The notes under the pieces: generated by a model
What the model saw: the letters and a program-made list of their open reading frames with translations, nothing else
Database searches by the model: none
What the model was told of the DNA's origin: nothing
Source: Procambarus clarkii
Taxonomy: Eukaryota > Arthropoda > Malacostraca > Decapoda > Cambaridae
NCBI RefSeq assembly: GCF_040958095.1
Contig: NC_091237.1
Span: forward strand, 11,066,723 to 11,130,722
Direction: 5' to 3'
Length of the DNA: 64,000 nucleotides
Made by a program: the position numbers and the translations under genes
Part shown: piece after piece, positions 55,312-64,000 of the stretch
Layout of the letters: every line of letters begins with the position of its first letter
How positions within the stretch are numbered: the first letter of the stretch is position 1

Positions 55312-55890
55312 AGTCATGTCCTCATGGTATAACCACGTCGCCATTGTATAACCGCGTCCCCATGGTATTACTGTGTTCCATGTTATTATCATGTCCCATT
55401 GGTATAACCATGTCCGCACCGTATAACCATATCTCCACGGTATAACCATGTTCATAGGGCACTCATGTCCCCATTGTATAAACCTTTCCTCTTGGATCCT
55501 CATGGGCGCCTGACAGCTGAGTGGACAGCGCTTCGGATTCGTAGTCCTGAGGTTCCGGGTTCGATCCCTGGTGGAGGCGGAGACAAATGGGCAAAACTGT
55601 TTCTTTCACCCTGATATACCTGTTCACCTAGTAGTAAATAGGTATATGGGCGTTAGACAGCTGCTACGGGCTGCTTCCTGGGTGGGGGGGAGGTAACAAA
55701 AAGGAGGCCTGGTCAAGGACCGGGCCGCGGGAACCCCAAGCCCCGAAATCGTCTCAAGATAACCTCAAGAAGATGGTATAACTATGTCCCATAATATAAC
55801 CATGTCTACACGGTATAACCATGTCCCCATGGTATAACCATACCTACAAGGTATAAACTCATGGTATGTCCTCATGGTATAACCATATAT
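55312..55890. repeat. minisatellite 4, degenerate ~19-bp unit, split by a SINE
   Basis: Diverged copies of GGTATAACCATGTCCCCAT from 55312 to 55500 and from 55775 to 55890, about 18-21 bp apart. A SINE (55504-55773) lies between the two halves. This is the most decayed of the five arrays. Confidence 0.85.
55504..55773 (+). mobile_element. tRNA-derived SINE, GGGCGCCTGAC-head subfamily
   Basis: The head GGGCGCCTGACAGCTGAGTG has anticodon-loop-like TTCGTAG (CGT) and B box GGGTTCGATCC. The body has TAGTAAATAGGTATATGGGC and the tail CGCGGGAACCCCAAGCCCCG, with CTCAAGATAACCTCAAGA at the end. Same subfamily as 12377-12621. Confidence 0.9.
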
Positions 55891-56339
55891 CAGCAGAATA
55901 ATCATGTTCCCTGTTACGAACCCTATCTCTAGTATGCAATATTTTGGGTACAGAGAGTTTTATGTAACAATTTAACAAGATAGAGAATTATATTTACCTG
56001 AGGGCCACTATTACTAGTGGTCTAGACGAGGACAGGAAGACGGCGGCTTGTCAAAGGTCCCCCCAAAATATCAAAACAAGGGTGTAAATATTTGTTCATA
56101 CGAGGCTGCTGGCAGACCGTAGTTCGCCGAGATCCCTCCGCCCAAAGAAGTAGTGCCTACAGTCATGCGTTTATGTATTCCCAGAAAAATTTGTATAAAT
56201 GTTTTGTAAATGGAACCTGGACTTTTTTTATATGGCACATTAGTAATGTAAAATGGAGAATATTTAGAGATTAATCAGGGATGATTGCACATTGGGCAAA
56301 TATGCCCAGCACCGCAGGCCATAAGTTCCAAATATGCAA
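55891..56339. other. unassigned sequence
   Basis: About 450 bp with no repeat or gene that I can support. An open stretch of 60 codons at 56092-56274 shows no domain. Confidence 0.4.
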
Positions 56340-57300
56340 AAAAAAATATGCAATAAATGAAAACTAGTTTGATTTCACTCAAACTTTTTTGACGAGTTGT
56401 ATATGAAAAGGGTTTCATTTGGTCAAAGTCTCAGTATCGTAGCGTAAATAGGAAGGGAGAACAAAAATATTGAATTATGTGGTAACATTTTTCCAAAATG
56501 GTCAAAAATTAACATCAAACACAAGTGTCAACTGAAATCATGTCTATGACTCTCAGCTATCACAATAGCATATATTAAAAAATAATAATAATTAGTTTTA
56601 TAAACAAAATTAAGTTAAACAAATTATTTTTGTTTTGTTTTTTCAATTTTATATTTCTTATTTGTTTATCTGACGATTTGCATGAAACTTATACAGCTGA
56701 CTGCACGTAAGCCAATTTTGTAAGGTAAGGCAATTCTGTAAGGGTGCCAATTCTGGAGGAAATTGGTTGATGTCAACCTCAACAGATGGCAGCACCTTTG
56801 ATTTTAATTTTTAATGATTTATTTTTCAAGTAACATAAACGGAGTCCCTACTCTTTCATTTTTACTAAATGTACATGAAACTTACAACTTATATGTAAAG
56901 TTTATGTCTCTAACATCTGATGTCAGCGTTTTATCATAAGTTCATTTATTGATTTTATAATTGCAATAAACATGATATATTTGCATAATTTTTTTGGGGG
57001 AACTTTGACTATTTGTATTAGTAAAACTAAAAATATTTTGGAAAATCCGCGGCATCAGATCCTTTATTATATGCTAATGTGTCAGAAAAGTGTCATAGAA
57101 TGATGATATTTGAAACTTGTGGTTGTAGGAACTTAGTGAAAATGTGTAAAATTCGTTTAAAAAAAATTAAATCTCCCTTTCTATTTAGGCTGCAGCACTG
57201 AAACTTGGAACAATTGCAGCCCTTTTCATATGCAACTAGTTAAAAAAGATTTGTTGACATTGTTCAATGTTTAATAAACTAACTCGTGGCTCCTTAAAGG
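56340..57300. mobile_element. fold-back (MITE-like) element with ~80-bp imperfect inverted ends
   Basis: 56384-56461 (GACGAGTTGTATATGAAAAG, AAATAGGAAGGGAGA) reappears inverted at 57165-57245 (opposite strand AACTAGTTGCATATGAAAAG, AAATAGAAAGGGAGA) with about 70-75 percent identity. The interior is AT-rich with no ORF. Exact ends and target duplication are not resolved, so element status is inferred. Confidence 0.55.
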
Positions 57301-57324
57301 GACGGAAGGAACAGGGAGTCTTTA

Positions 57325-57453
57325 TGTAGGCGATGAGTCACAATAACGTGGCTGAAGTATGTTGACCAGACCACACACTAGAAGGTGAAGGGACGACGAC
57401 GTTTCGGTCCGTCCTGGACCATTCTCGAAACGTCGTCGTCCCTTCACCTTCTA
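57325..57453. mobile_element. 129-bp hairpin-ended insertion with 11-bp target duplication
   Basis: GGGAGTCTTTA occurs at 57314-57324 and 57454-57464. The inserted segment ends in a perfect 29-bp inverted repeat (57378-57406 and 57426-57454, starting CTAGAAGGTGAAGGGACGAC) with a 19-base loop. An 11-bp duplication fits retroposition rather than a cut-and-paste element. Confidence 0.8.
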
Positions 57454-57826
57454 GGGAGTCTTTAGTGCGTAGACGGTATAATGATGGAAGGAAGACGTGT
57501 TGGCCAGTCCCTCATGGGGTTTAGAGCTTATCTGGCACTCCGCCACAGCTCCAGAAAATGCACAATTTACATATAATTAACGTGCTAGAGATCATAGGGT
57601 ATTTTAGAGAAACTATAGTTGGAATATAGAGAGTCGAGTTTTTTTTTTATTATATTTCTATGGGTCTCTGACAATAATCTTGTCTGAGTGGATAGTCCTT
57701 AAAACTTAAGATTACCAGACTAAGGTGTCCAGGTTGAATATACAGTTTTATTTGGTGTGACGCTAAGAGATTCGTTTCGTTAACTCTTGTTAACATTGTC
57801 ATAGGTACAGTTTGAATGATTACAAG

Positions 57827-57930
57827 GTTGTTGTTGTTGTTTTAGATTCAGCTACTTGGAACTTTTGTTCCAAGTAGCAAGGGCTATGGTGAGCCCGTAG
57901 TGGACTTACCTGGCACAGGAGCGGGGCTGT
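57827..57930 (-). mobile_element. (AAC)-tailed SINE-like repeat with 11-bp duplication
   Basis: A 104-bp element flanked by ATGATTACAAG at 57816-57826 and 57931-57941. On the minus strand it runs ACAGCCCCGCTCCTGTGCCA, GGGCTCACCATAGCCCTTGC, a TTGGAAC/GTTCCAA hairpin and ends in (AAC)n. The tail and duplication show retroposition. No tRNA-like box is obvious. Confidence 0.88.
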
Positions 57931-57949
57931 ATGATTACAAGAGTGATTG

Positions 57950-58625
57950 ATTGAAGATTAATCCACCTAAGAGGTGCCACGGGCATAAATAGCTCGTAAG
58001 TGGTAGATTTTTATATTTTTTTTAGTAAATGTATACAGTGTGCTGAGGTCGCATTTAATCGTCAGGCTGCTAACGCTGGCTAACGCGGGGGAGGATACTG
58101 CTTGACAGTCTTTATGAGGGTGTCCAGCTGCTGAACACCTTTCTTGACCAGAAGAGTGGCTGTGTTGATGGCTTCAGGGTGGTTACTGCATGATTCAGTG
58201 ACTCTTAAAGCTCTTCTAAGGTCGTTGGTTGCTTCACATTCCAGGAGATAGTGAAGTAGTGGCTTTTCTGTGACAGTGTGGCAGAAGATGCATTCTCTCT
58301 GTCTGTGTTCACCAATCTCCCAGATGCATCTGTAACCTAGACGTAGTCTATATAACCTAACTGCTATTTCCCTGTGGATTCCTTTTGGGATATTTAAACT
58401 TTCTAATTTGGTTGCCTGAAGATACCATGTTGCAGAGGGCGAACCTTCTGCTACTCTCTGGTGCAGGTAGGCTTTGTTGAGGTGTGAGAGGTTTTTTGGT
58501 GATGATGTTTTTTATGTTCTCTAGGCTGGGATGAATTGTTTTATGTATCACTGGATGACGAGTTGCCAATTTAGCAATTTCATCAACTTGTTCATTTAAT
58601 GGAATTCCAACATGGGATGGGATCC
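57950..58625 (-). mobile_element. LINE RNase H and 3' end fragment
   Basis: The minus strand reads WIPSHVGIPLNEQVDEIAKL ATRHPVIHKTIHPSL, the last RNase H block, then QRECIFCHTVTEKPLLHYLL ECEATNDLRRALRV, a Cys-x2-Cys...His-x4-Cys end typical of I-type LINEs. It is a different family from 40460-41510 by sequence. Confidence 0.78.
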
Positions 58626-58751
58626 AGTTTAGGGTGATGTTGAGTCACCAAATTCACAAATTCGAGGGTAAAATCCTGGGTAGGATATTCGTTTCAAAAC
58701 ACTCCATGTACAAATTGCTCAAAACAGGGGGAGAGAGTTACCCATCGCCAT

Positions 58752-58909
58752 ACCTTGAGGTTACCTTGAGGTGCTTCCGGGGCTTAGCGTCCCCGCGGCC
58801 CGGTCGTCGACCAGGCCTCCTGGTTGCTGGACTGATCAACCAGGCTGTTGGACGCGGCTGCTCGCAGCCTGACGTATGAGTCGCAGCCTGGTTGATCAGG
58901 TATCCTTTG
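58752..58909 (-). mobile_element. LINE D 3' end with GCCAT duplication
   Basis: GCCAT at 58747-58751 and 58910-58914 flanks a 158-bp LINE D tail, minus strand. Removing one copy joins the Penelope-like reading FGMA|MGNSL, which proves the boundaries. 5'-truncated. Confidence 0.9.
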
Positions 58910-59314
58910 GCCATGCCAAATGTTTGTTTATAAAATGAATCATTAAAACTGAAATAGTTATCTTTAATGCACAGTTTTATGAGCTCAACAATGGTGTTAG
59001 TAGGAAAAGTTAAGTTATATTTAGGGAGATGATTACGTAAGAACGTCAACAGATCATCAACAGGAACCTTAGTGAACAGAGCCGTCACACCAAACTCTCA
59101 AGTTTAAAATCAAAATTTAATCTCAAACCAGACAACTTGTTAACCAAGTCCAAGTTGTTTGTTATGTGTGAGATGGAAATGGAACCTATTACCCGGGACA
59201 AGATTTGGACAAGCCATTTGGAAAGTCTATATGCCACATATCCAACAGAACTAATAATAGGTCTTGCAGGATTATTGCGTTTGTGTGTTTTAATAAGACC
59301 ATATAAATATGCTA

Positions 59315-59404
59315 GGGAAGGGGAACGACTTGAAAACTTAGGAATCAACTCCTTGCTCAAGAACAATAAGTTGTTTCCTAAGTTTTTAAGTCGTTCCCCT
59401 TCCC
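59315..59404. repeat. 30-bp inverted repeat (29/30) at the Penelope-like element end
   Basis: The left arm 59315-59344 starts GGGAAGGGGAACGACTT. The right arm 59375-59404 is its inverse with one mismatch. The 30-base spacer also belongs to the element. Confidence 0.9.
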
Positions 59405-59604
59405 ATCATATTCTTGTTAGAGGGAGGTTATTATGTCTCCCCCAACAACGTTTCTCCAACAACCACCAACTACATTCCTTCTCCCAGTACTACCCCCTCC
59501 CCCATTAACTACCTCCCCCCCCAACCCTCCTCCCATAAGTTCCTCCATGTACTGGTGGCCAAGGCCACGCCCCCAAGGCCACCAGTATTTGTCCCTGCAT
59601 TAAA

Positions 59605-60944
59605 CTCCACCTGGGACCCTCCACCTGGGACCCTCCACCTGGGGGCCCTCCACCTGGGGACCCTCCACCTGGGACCCTCCACCTGGGGACCCTCCACCTG
59701 GGGGCCCTCTACCTGGGGGCCTTCCACCTGGGGACCCTCCACCTGGGGGCCCTCCTCCTGGGGCCCTCCACGTGGGGGCCCTCCACCAGGGGACCCTCCA
59801 CCAGGGGACCCTCCACCTGGGGGCCCTCCACCTGGGGACCCTCCACCTGGGGACCCTCCACCTGGGGACCCTCCACCTGGGGGCCCTCCATCTGGGGACC
59901 CTACACCTGGGGGCCCTCCACCTGGGGGCCCTCCATCTGGGGACCCTCCACCTGGGGACCCTCCACCTGGGGGCCCTCCTCCTGGGGCCCTCCACGTGGG
60001 TACCCTCCACCAGGGGACCCTCCACCAGGGGGCCCTCCACCTGGGGGCCCTCCATCTGGGGACCCTCCACCTGGGGGCCCTCCACCTGGGGACCCTCCAC
60101 CTGGGGGCCCTCCACCTGGGGACCCTCCACCTGGGGGCCCTCCATCTGGGGACCCTACACCAGGGGCCCTCCACCTGGGGACCCTCCACCTGGGGGCCCT
60201 CCACCTGGGGGCCCTCCACCTGGGGACCCTCCACCTGGGGGCCCTCCACCTGGGGGCCCTACACCAGGGGCCCTCCACCTGGAGACCCTCCACCTGGGGG
60301 CCCTCCACCTGGGACCCTCCACCTGGGGGCCCTCCACCTGGGGACCCTCCACCTGGGGGGCCCTACACCAGGGGCCCTCCACCTGGGACCCTCCACCTGG
60401 AGGCCCTCCACCTGGGGCCCTCCACGTGGGGGCCCTCCATTAGGGGACCCTCCACCAGGGGACCCTCCACCAGGGGGCCCTCCACCTGGGGACCCTCCAC
60501 CTGAGGACCCTCCACCTGGGACCCTCCACCTGGGGGCCCTCCACCTGGGGCTCTCCACCTGGGGGCCCTCCACCTGGGGACCCTCCACCTGGGGGCCCTC
60601 CACCTGGGGGCCCTCCACCTGGGACCCTCCACCAGGGAACCCTCCACCTGGGGACCCTCCACCTGGGGACCCTCCACCTGGGGACCCTCCACCTGGGGCC
60701 CTCCACCTGGGGTCCCTCCACCTGGGGCCCTCCACCTGGGGGCCCTCCACCTGGGGCCCTCCACCTGGGGGCCCTCCACCTGGGGGCCCTACACCAGGGG
60801 CCCTCCACCTGGGGGCCCTCCACCTGGGGGCCCTACACCAGGGGCCCTCCACCTGGGGGCCCTCCACCTGGGGCCCTCCACCTGGGGCCCTCCACCTGGG
60901 GGGGCCCTCCACCTGGGGGCCCTCCACCTGGGGCCCTCCACCTG
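59605..60944. repeat. minisatellite 5, 15-bp GC-rich unit, about 90 copies
   Basis: Units of CCTCCACCTGGGGGC or CCTCCACCTGGGGAC with ACCAGG, CACGTGG and CATCTGG variants. Single-base deletions (14 and 16 bp units) change phase often. Both strands are open over long stretches with GPPPGDPPPG- or VEGPQVEGPR-like text. I regard these as composition artefacts. Confidence 0.96.
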
Positions 60945-61119
60945 CCGTAAGTGACGCGCCAGGGAACACCATAGTGTATACAGGAGCCCACAAGAGGTAC
61001 TGGACAGTGTAATTGCCTACCAAGTCTCTCTTTTAGAAGGACTTCTACCAATGGTGTTAAGTTATTTAACCGCGTATTTGGTTTGTAAGAGGCGCCAGCT
61101 TTCTCTCTCACTGAAGGGT

Positions 61120-62340
61120 TAATGTTAATGTGTGTGTATTCACCTAGTTGTATTCACCTAATTGTGCTTGCGGGGGTTGAGCTCCTGCTCTTTGGTCCCG
61201 CCTCTCAACCGTCAATCAACTGGTGTACAGATTCCTGAGCCTACTGGGCTCTATTATATCTACACTTGAAACTGTGTATGGAGTCAGCCTCCACCACATC
61301 ACTGCCTAATGCATTCCATCTGTTAACTACTCTGACACTGAAAAAGTTCTTTCTAACGTCTCTGTGGCTCATGTGGGTACTCAGTTTCCACCTGTGACCC
61401 CTTGTTCGCGTACCACCAGTGTTAAACAGTTTATCTTTATCTACCCTGTTAATTCCTCTGAGAATTTTGTAGGTAGTGATCATGTCTTCCCTTACTCTCC
61501 TGTCTTCTAGTGTCGTGAGGTGCATTTCTCACAGCCTTTCTTCGTAACTCATGCCTCTTAGTTCTGGGACTATTCTAGTGGCATATCTCTGAACTTTTTC
61601 AAGCTTCGTCTTGTGCTTGACAAGGTACGGGCTCCATGCTGGGGCCGCATACTCCAGGATTGGTCTTACATATGTGGTGTACAAGGTTCTGAATGATTCC
61701 TTACTCAGATTCCCGAAAACAGTTCTGATGTTAGCCAGCCTCGCATACGCCGCAGATGTCATTCTTTTGATGTGGGCTTCAGGAGACAGGTTTGGTGTGA
61801 CATCAACTCCTAGATCCTTCTCTCTGTCAGTTTCATGAAGGACTTCATCTCCCATTCTTTATCCTGTGTCTGGCCTCCTGTTTCCACTGCCTAGTTTCAT
61901 TACCTTACATTTACTCGGGTTGAACTTTAGTATCCATTTGTTGGACTATTCATGCAGTCTGTCTAGGTCATCTTGTATTCTCATAATGTCTTCCTCCGTC
62001 TTAATCCTCCTCATAATTTTTGCATCATCAGCAAACAATGAGAGGAATGATTGTATAGCATCTGGAAGATTATTTACATATATAAGAAACAGTATGGGTT
62101 CAAGGACTGACCCCTGCGGGACTCCACTGGTGACGTCTCGCCAATCTGAGACCTCGCCCCTCACAGTGACTCGCTGTCTTCTGTTGCTTAGGTACTCCCT
62201 AATCCAATCCTTCCCTTTCACTCCTGCCTGCATCTCCAGCTTTCGCTCTAGACTCTGGTGTGTGGCACTGTGTCAAAGGCTTTCTGGCAATCCAAAAATA
62301 TGCAGTCTGCCCACCCTTCTCTTTCTTGTCTGATTCTTGT
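61120..62340 (-). mobile_element. CR1-like LINE family B, reverse transcriptase to 3' end
   Basis: Minus strand from 62340: RKPLTQCHTPES (motif A trace), VRGEVSDWRDVTSGVPQGSV (motif B), FLIYVNNLPDAIQSFLSLFA DDAKIMRRIKTEED (catalytic Asp-Asp), GVDVTPNLSPEAHIKRMTSA, YVRPILEYAAPAWSPYLVKH and VPELRGMSYEERL. Then come INRVDKDKLFNTGGTRTRGH and NRWNALGSDVVEADSIHSFK. The 3' tail is a CACCTAGTTGTATT repeat. Few frameshifts. It is 5'-truncated at a (GT)n run. Confidence 0.9.
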
Positions 62341-62341
62341 T

Positions 62342-62343
<2 letters not shown>

Positions 62344-62436
<93 letters not shown>
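62344..62436. repeat. (GT)n microsatellite, about 46 repeats
   Basis: An uninterrupted GT dinucleotide run directly abuts the truncated 5' end of the LINE B copy. Length should be treated with caution. Confidence 0.97.
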
Positions 62437-62437
<1 letters not shown>

Positions 62438-62610
62438 GCACTGGGTGGTTATATATTAATTTGAGTACAAGTGTGGGGATAACCTTGACTACCTCACGTA
62501 ACAACCCACCTGCTTGGTGTCCTCACACTCAAGACGTCCCTTTTTATGTCCTGCCTCATTGTGAGCTTCCTGTTTACATTTGTGTTCTCTCGTTTTCTTT
62601 CTACGACAGC

Positions 62611-62875
62611 CTGGAGCCAGATTCACGAAGCAGTTACGCAAGTACTTACGAACGTGTACATCTTTCCTCAATCTTTGACGGCTTTGGTTACATTTATTAA
62701 ACAGTTTACAAGCATGAAAACTTCCCAATCAACTGTTGTTATTGTTATAAACAGCCTCCTGGTGCTTCGGAGCTCATTAACTGTTTAATAATTGGAAACA
62801 AAGTCGCCAAAGATTGAGAAAAGATGTACAGGTTCATAAGTGCTTGCGTAAGTGCTTTCGTGAATCTGGCCCCTG
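62611..62875. mobile_element. long-palindrome MITE, ~265 bp
   Basis: The left arm GGAGCCAGATTCACGAAGCA, GTTACGCAAGTACTTACGAA... reappears inverted at the right (opposite strand GGGGCCAGATTCACGAAAGC ACTTACGCAAGCACTTATGA). The arms pair over about 75 bp with a few mismatches, and weaker pairing continues inwards (TTATTAAACAG / CTGTTTAATAA). No ORF. The target duplication is unclear. Confidence 0.85.
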
Positions 62876-63365
62876 ATCTAGTTAAACAGAAGATAAAGTT
62901 AAAGAAGATTCAGAGGTATGCCACCAAACAAGTCCCAGAACTGAGAGGTATGAGCTACGAGGAAAAGCTATGGGAGCTTAACCTCATGTCCCTGGAAGAC
63001 AGAGGCGTAAGGGGAGACATGATGACCACCTAAAAAATTCTCAGAGGAATTGACAGGGTGGATAAAGACAAACTATTTAGCACGGATGGGACACGAACAA
63101 GGGGACTCGGGAAAAAAAAAGGTAGTTAGTAAACAGTTGATTGACAGTTGAGGGGCGGGCCGAAAGAGCAAAGCTCAACCCCCGCAAACCCAACTAGGTG
63201 AACACACAGGCAGAAACTTAGTACCCAAATGAGCCACAGAGACATTAGAAAGAATTTTGTAAGTGCCAGAGTAGTTAACAAATGGAATGCATTAGGCAGT
63301 GATGTGGTGGAGGCTGACTCCATACAGTTTCAAGTATAGATTTGATAGAGCCCAGTAGGCTCAAG
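62876..63365 (+). mobile_element. CR1-like LINE family B, 3' fragment with a nested 3' tail
   Basis: Plus strand: KQKIKLKKIQRYATKQVPEL, RGMSYEEKLWELNLMSLEDR and GIDRVDKDKLFSTDGTRTRG. An inserted LINE B tail follows (about 63120-63213, ending AACTAGGTGAACAC), then coding resumes with LSTQMSHRDIRKNFV-like and NKWNALGSDVVEADSIQF text. It is opposite in orientation to the 61120-62340 copy. Confidence 0.82.
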
Positions 63366-63477
63366 AATTTAGTCACCAATTTTTTTTATTATTATTATTT
63401 TCTACCACAGACGTGGCCACCAATTGATTGACAGTTGAGAGGAGGAAAGCCTCCCGGCCTCTAAACCTTTTAACAAT

Positions 63478-63562
63478 CTATCATGGTCAAACGGTTACCG
63501 TACTGGTTATGTTAGTGTGTGTGATGCAACTGGCTTTCTAAGGTTCGAATCCTTCTCGGAGA
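63478..63562 (+). mobile_element. tRNA-like SINE head fragment
   Basis: TGGTCAAACGGTTACCGTAC (A-box-like) and GGTTCGAATCC (B box) are spaced as in a tRNA with a long variable region, but the arms do not pair well. No SINE body follows. It is probably a decayed tRNA-derived element. Confidence 0.45.
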
Positions 63563-63564
63563 AT

Positions 63565-64000
63565 CCTTCTGCACTTTGCATCTCCAGGCACATCTGTCCG
63601 CACTTGCTGCCTCCCAAGTGTTGATGTCGATGTTCAGCTGCTTGAGGTCGCGTTTGCTGGCGTCTTTGAAATGCAGCTGGAGTCCTCTGGTGGGTCTCTT
63701 TCTTGATGCCAGTTTTCCATATAAGAGGTCATTCGGTATGCGGCCATCTTCTATGTGTGTGTGACATATCCCAGCCATCGCATGCGTCTTTGCTTCAGGA
63801 GAGTGAACATTGAAGGGATTTCTGTTCTCTCGAGCACTGTTGGTGACGTTATCTCGCCACGTGATGTCAAGGATGCGTCTCAGGTTCCGCATGTGAAAGG
63901 TATTGAGCCGTTACTCCTGGCGAGAGCGCAGAGTCCAGGATTCCGAGCCGTAGAAAAGTATACTCACCACACATGCCATGTAGACTTGTGTCTTGGTGTG
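63565..64000 (-). mobile_element. LINE reverse transcriptase C-terminal fragment, runs off window
   Basis: Minus strand: HTKTQVYMACVVSILFYGSE SWTL, then FHMRNLRRILDITWRDNVTN and DLLYGKLASRKRPTRGLQLH, FKDASKRDLKQLNIDINTWE. The LYGSExWTL and RRILxIxWxDxVTN blocks mark the C-terminus of a non-LTR reverse transcriptase of a further, clearly different family. One stop (after RSRQE) interrupts it. The element continues beyond 64000. Confidence 0.82.

Larger units (their letters stand above)
58640..59404 (-). mobile_element. Penelope-like element, reverse transcriptase fragment
   Basis: Minus strand from 59366: LAYLYGLIKTHKRNNPARPI, ISSVGYVAYRLSKWLVQILS, then TALFTKVPVDDLLTFLRNHL and DSFYKQTFGMA (58920). 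After an inserted LINE D tail it continues MGNSL, SPVLSNLYMECF. The YGLxKxHK, SxxGSxxYxLSKxL and FYxQxxGxxMGxPLSPxLA blocks are those of Penelope-like reverse transcriptases. The N-terminus and the GIY-YIG part are not seen. It ends in an inverted duplication (59315-59404). Confidence 0.85.

Noticed and set aside
52655..55503. Overlapping ORFs on both strands in the G-rich array
   Set aside because: Composition artefact of the G/A spacers and stop-free core. Frames change at nearly every unit.
59414..61023. 532-codon collagen-like plus-strand ORF and 254-codon minus-strand ORF
   Set aside because: Both strands and several frames are open over the same 15-bp repeat. No conserved flanks. Kept only as a low-priority finding.

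Overview
This is a window of animal nuclear DNA, most likely from a decapod crustacean. The basis is one intron-rich conserved metazoan gene buried in a very repeat-dense background: tRNA-derived SINEs, several CR1-like and I/Jockey-like LINE families, Penelope- and DIRS-like retroelements, Tigger- and TTAA-type DNA transposons, and long minisatellites. The species cannot be fixed from sequence alone.

The only recognisable host gene is a multiple-ankyrin-repeat KH-domain protein (Drosophila mask; vertebrate ANKHD1/ANKRD17), on the plus strand from about 448 to about 34.3 kb. Its 5' part lies outside the window. Eight coding exons join in frame: 448-635, 768-3035, 5395-5656, 5807-5970, 6204-6560, 7796-7971, 28504-32071 and 33901-33933 (stop). 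Exon 768-3035 codes a low-complexity Q/S/P-rich linker. Exons 5395-7971 and the start of 28504-32071 code the second ankyrin block. The KH domain and a long P/S/Q-rich tail follow.

The 20.5-kb intron 7972-28503 is a nest of transposons. It holds an almost intact Tigger/pogo-type element (9892-12260), a degenerate CR1-like LINE (about 13.8-20.75 kb) cut by three DNA elements, and a DIRS-like retroelement (about 20.75-27.74 kb). The DIRS copy is split precisely at TTAA by a 4.7-kb element that contains a LINE, which contains a TTAA-type satellite-bearing element, which contains a Tigger derivative.

From 34 kb to 46 kb there is no host gene that I can support. The region is stacked LINE fragments on both strands, SINEs (one inside another) and a hAT remnant. 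From 46.9 to 61 kb five different minisatellites (units about 38, 22/23, about 37, about 19 and 15 bp) are separated by fold-back elements, a Penelope-like fragment and LINE pieces. From 61 kb to the end are two oppositely oriented copies of one CR1-like LINE family, a (GT)n run, a long palindromic MITE and another LINE 3' fragment.

The most notable points are the TTAA element family built from internal tandem units of about 190 bp, the five-deep nest, the shared SINE/LINE 3' tail, the Tigger derivatives that keep a small open reading frame, and the G-rich minisatellite with a higher-order duplication.
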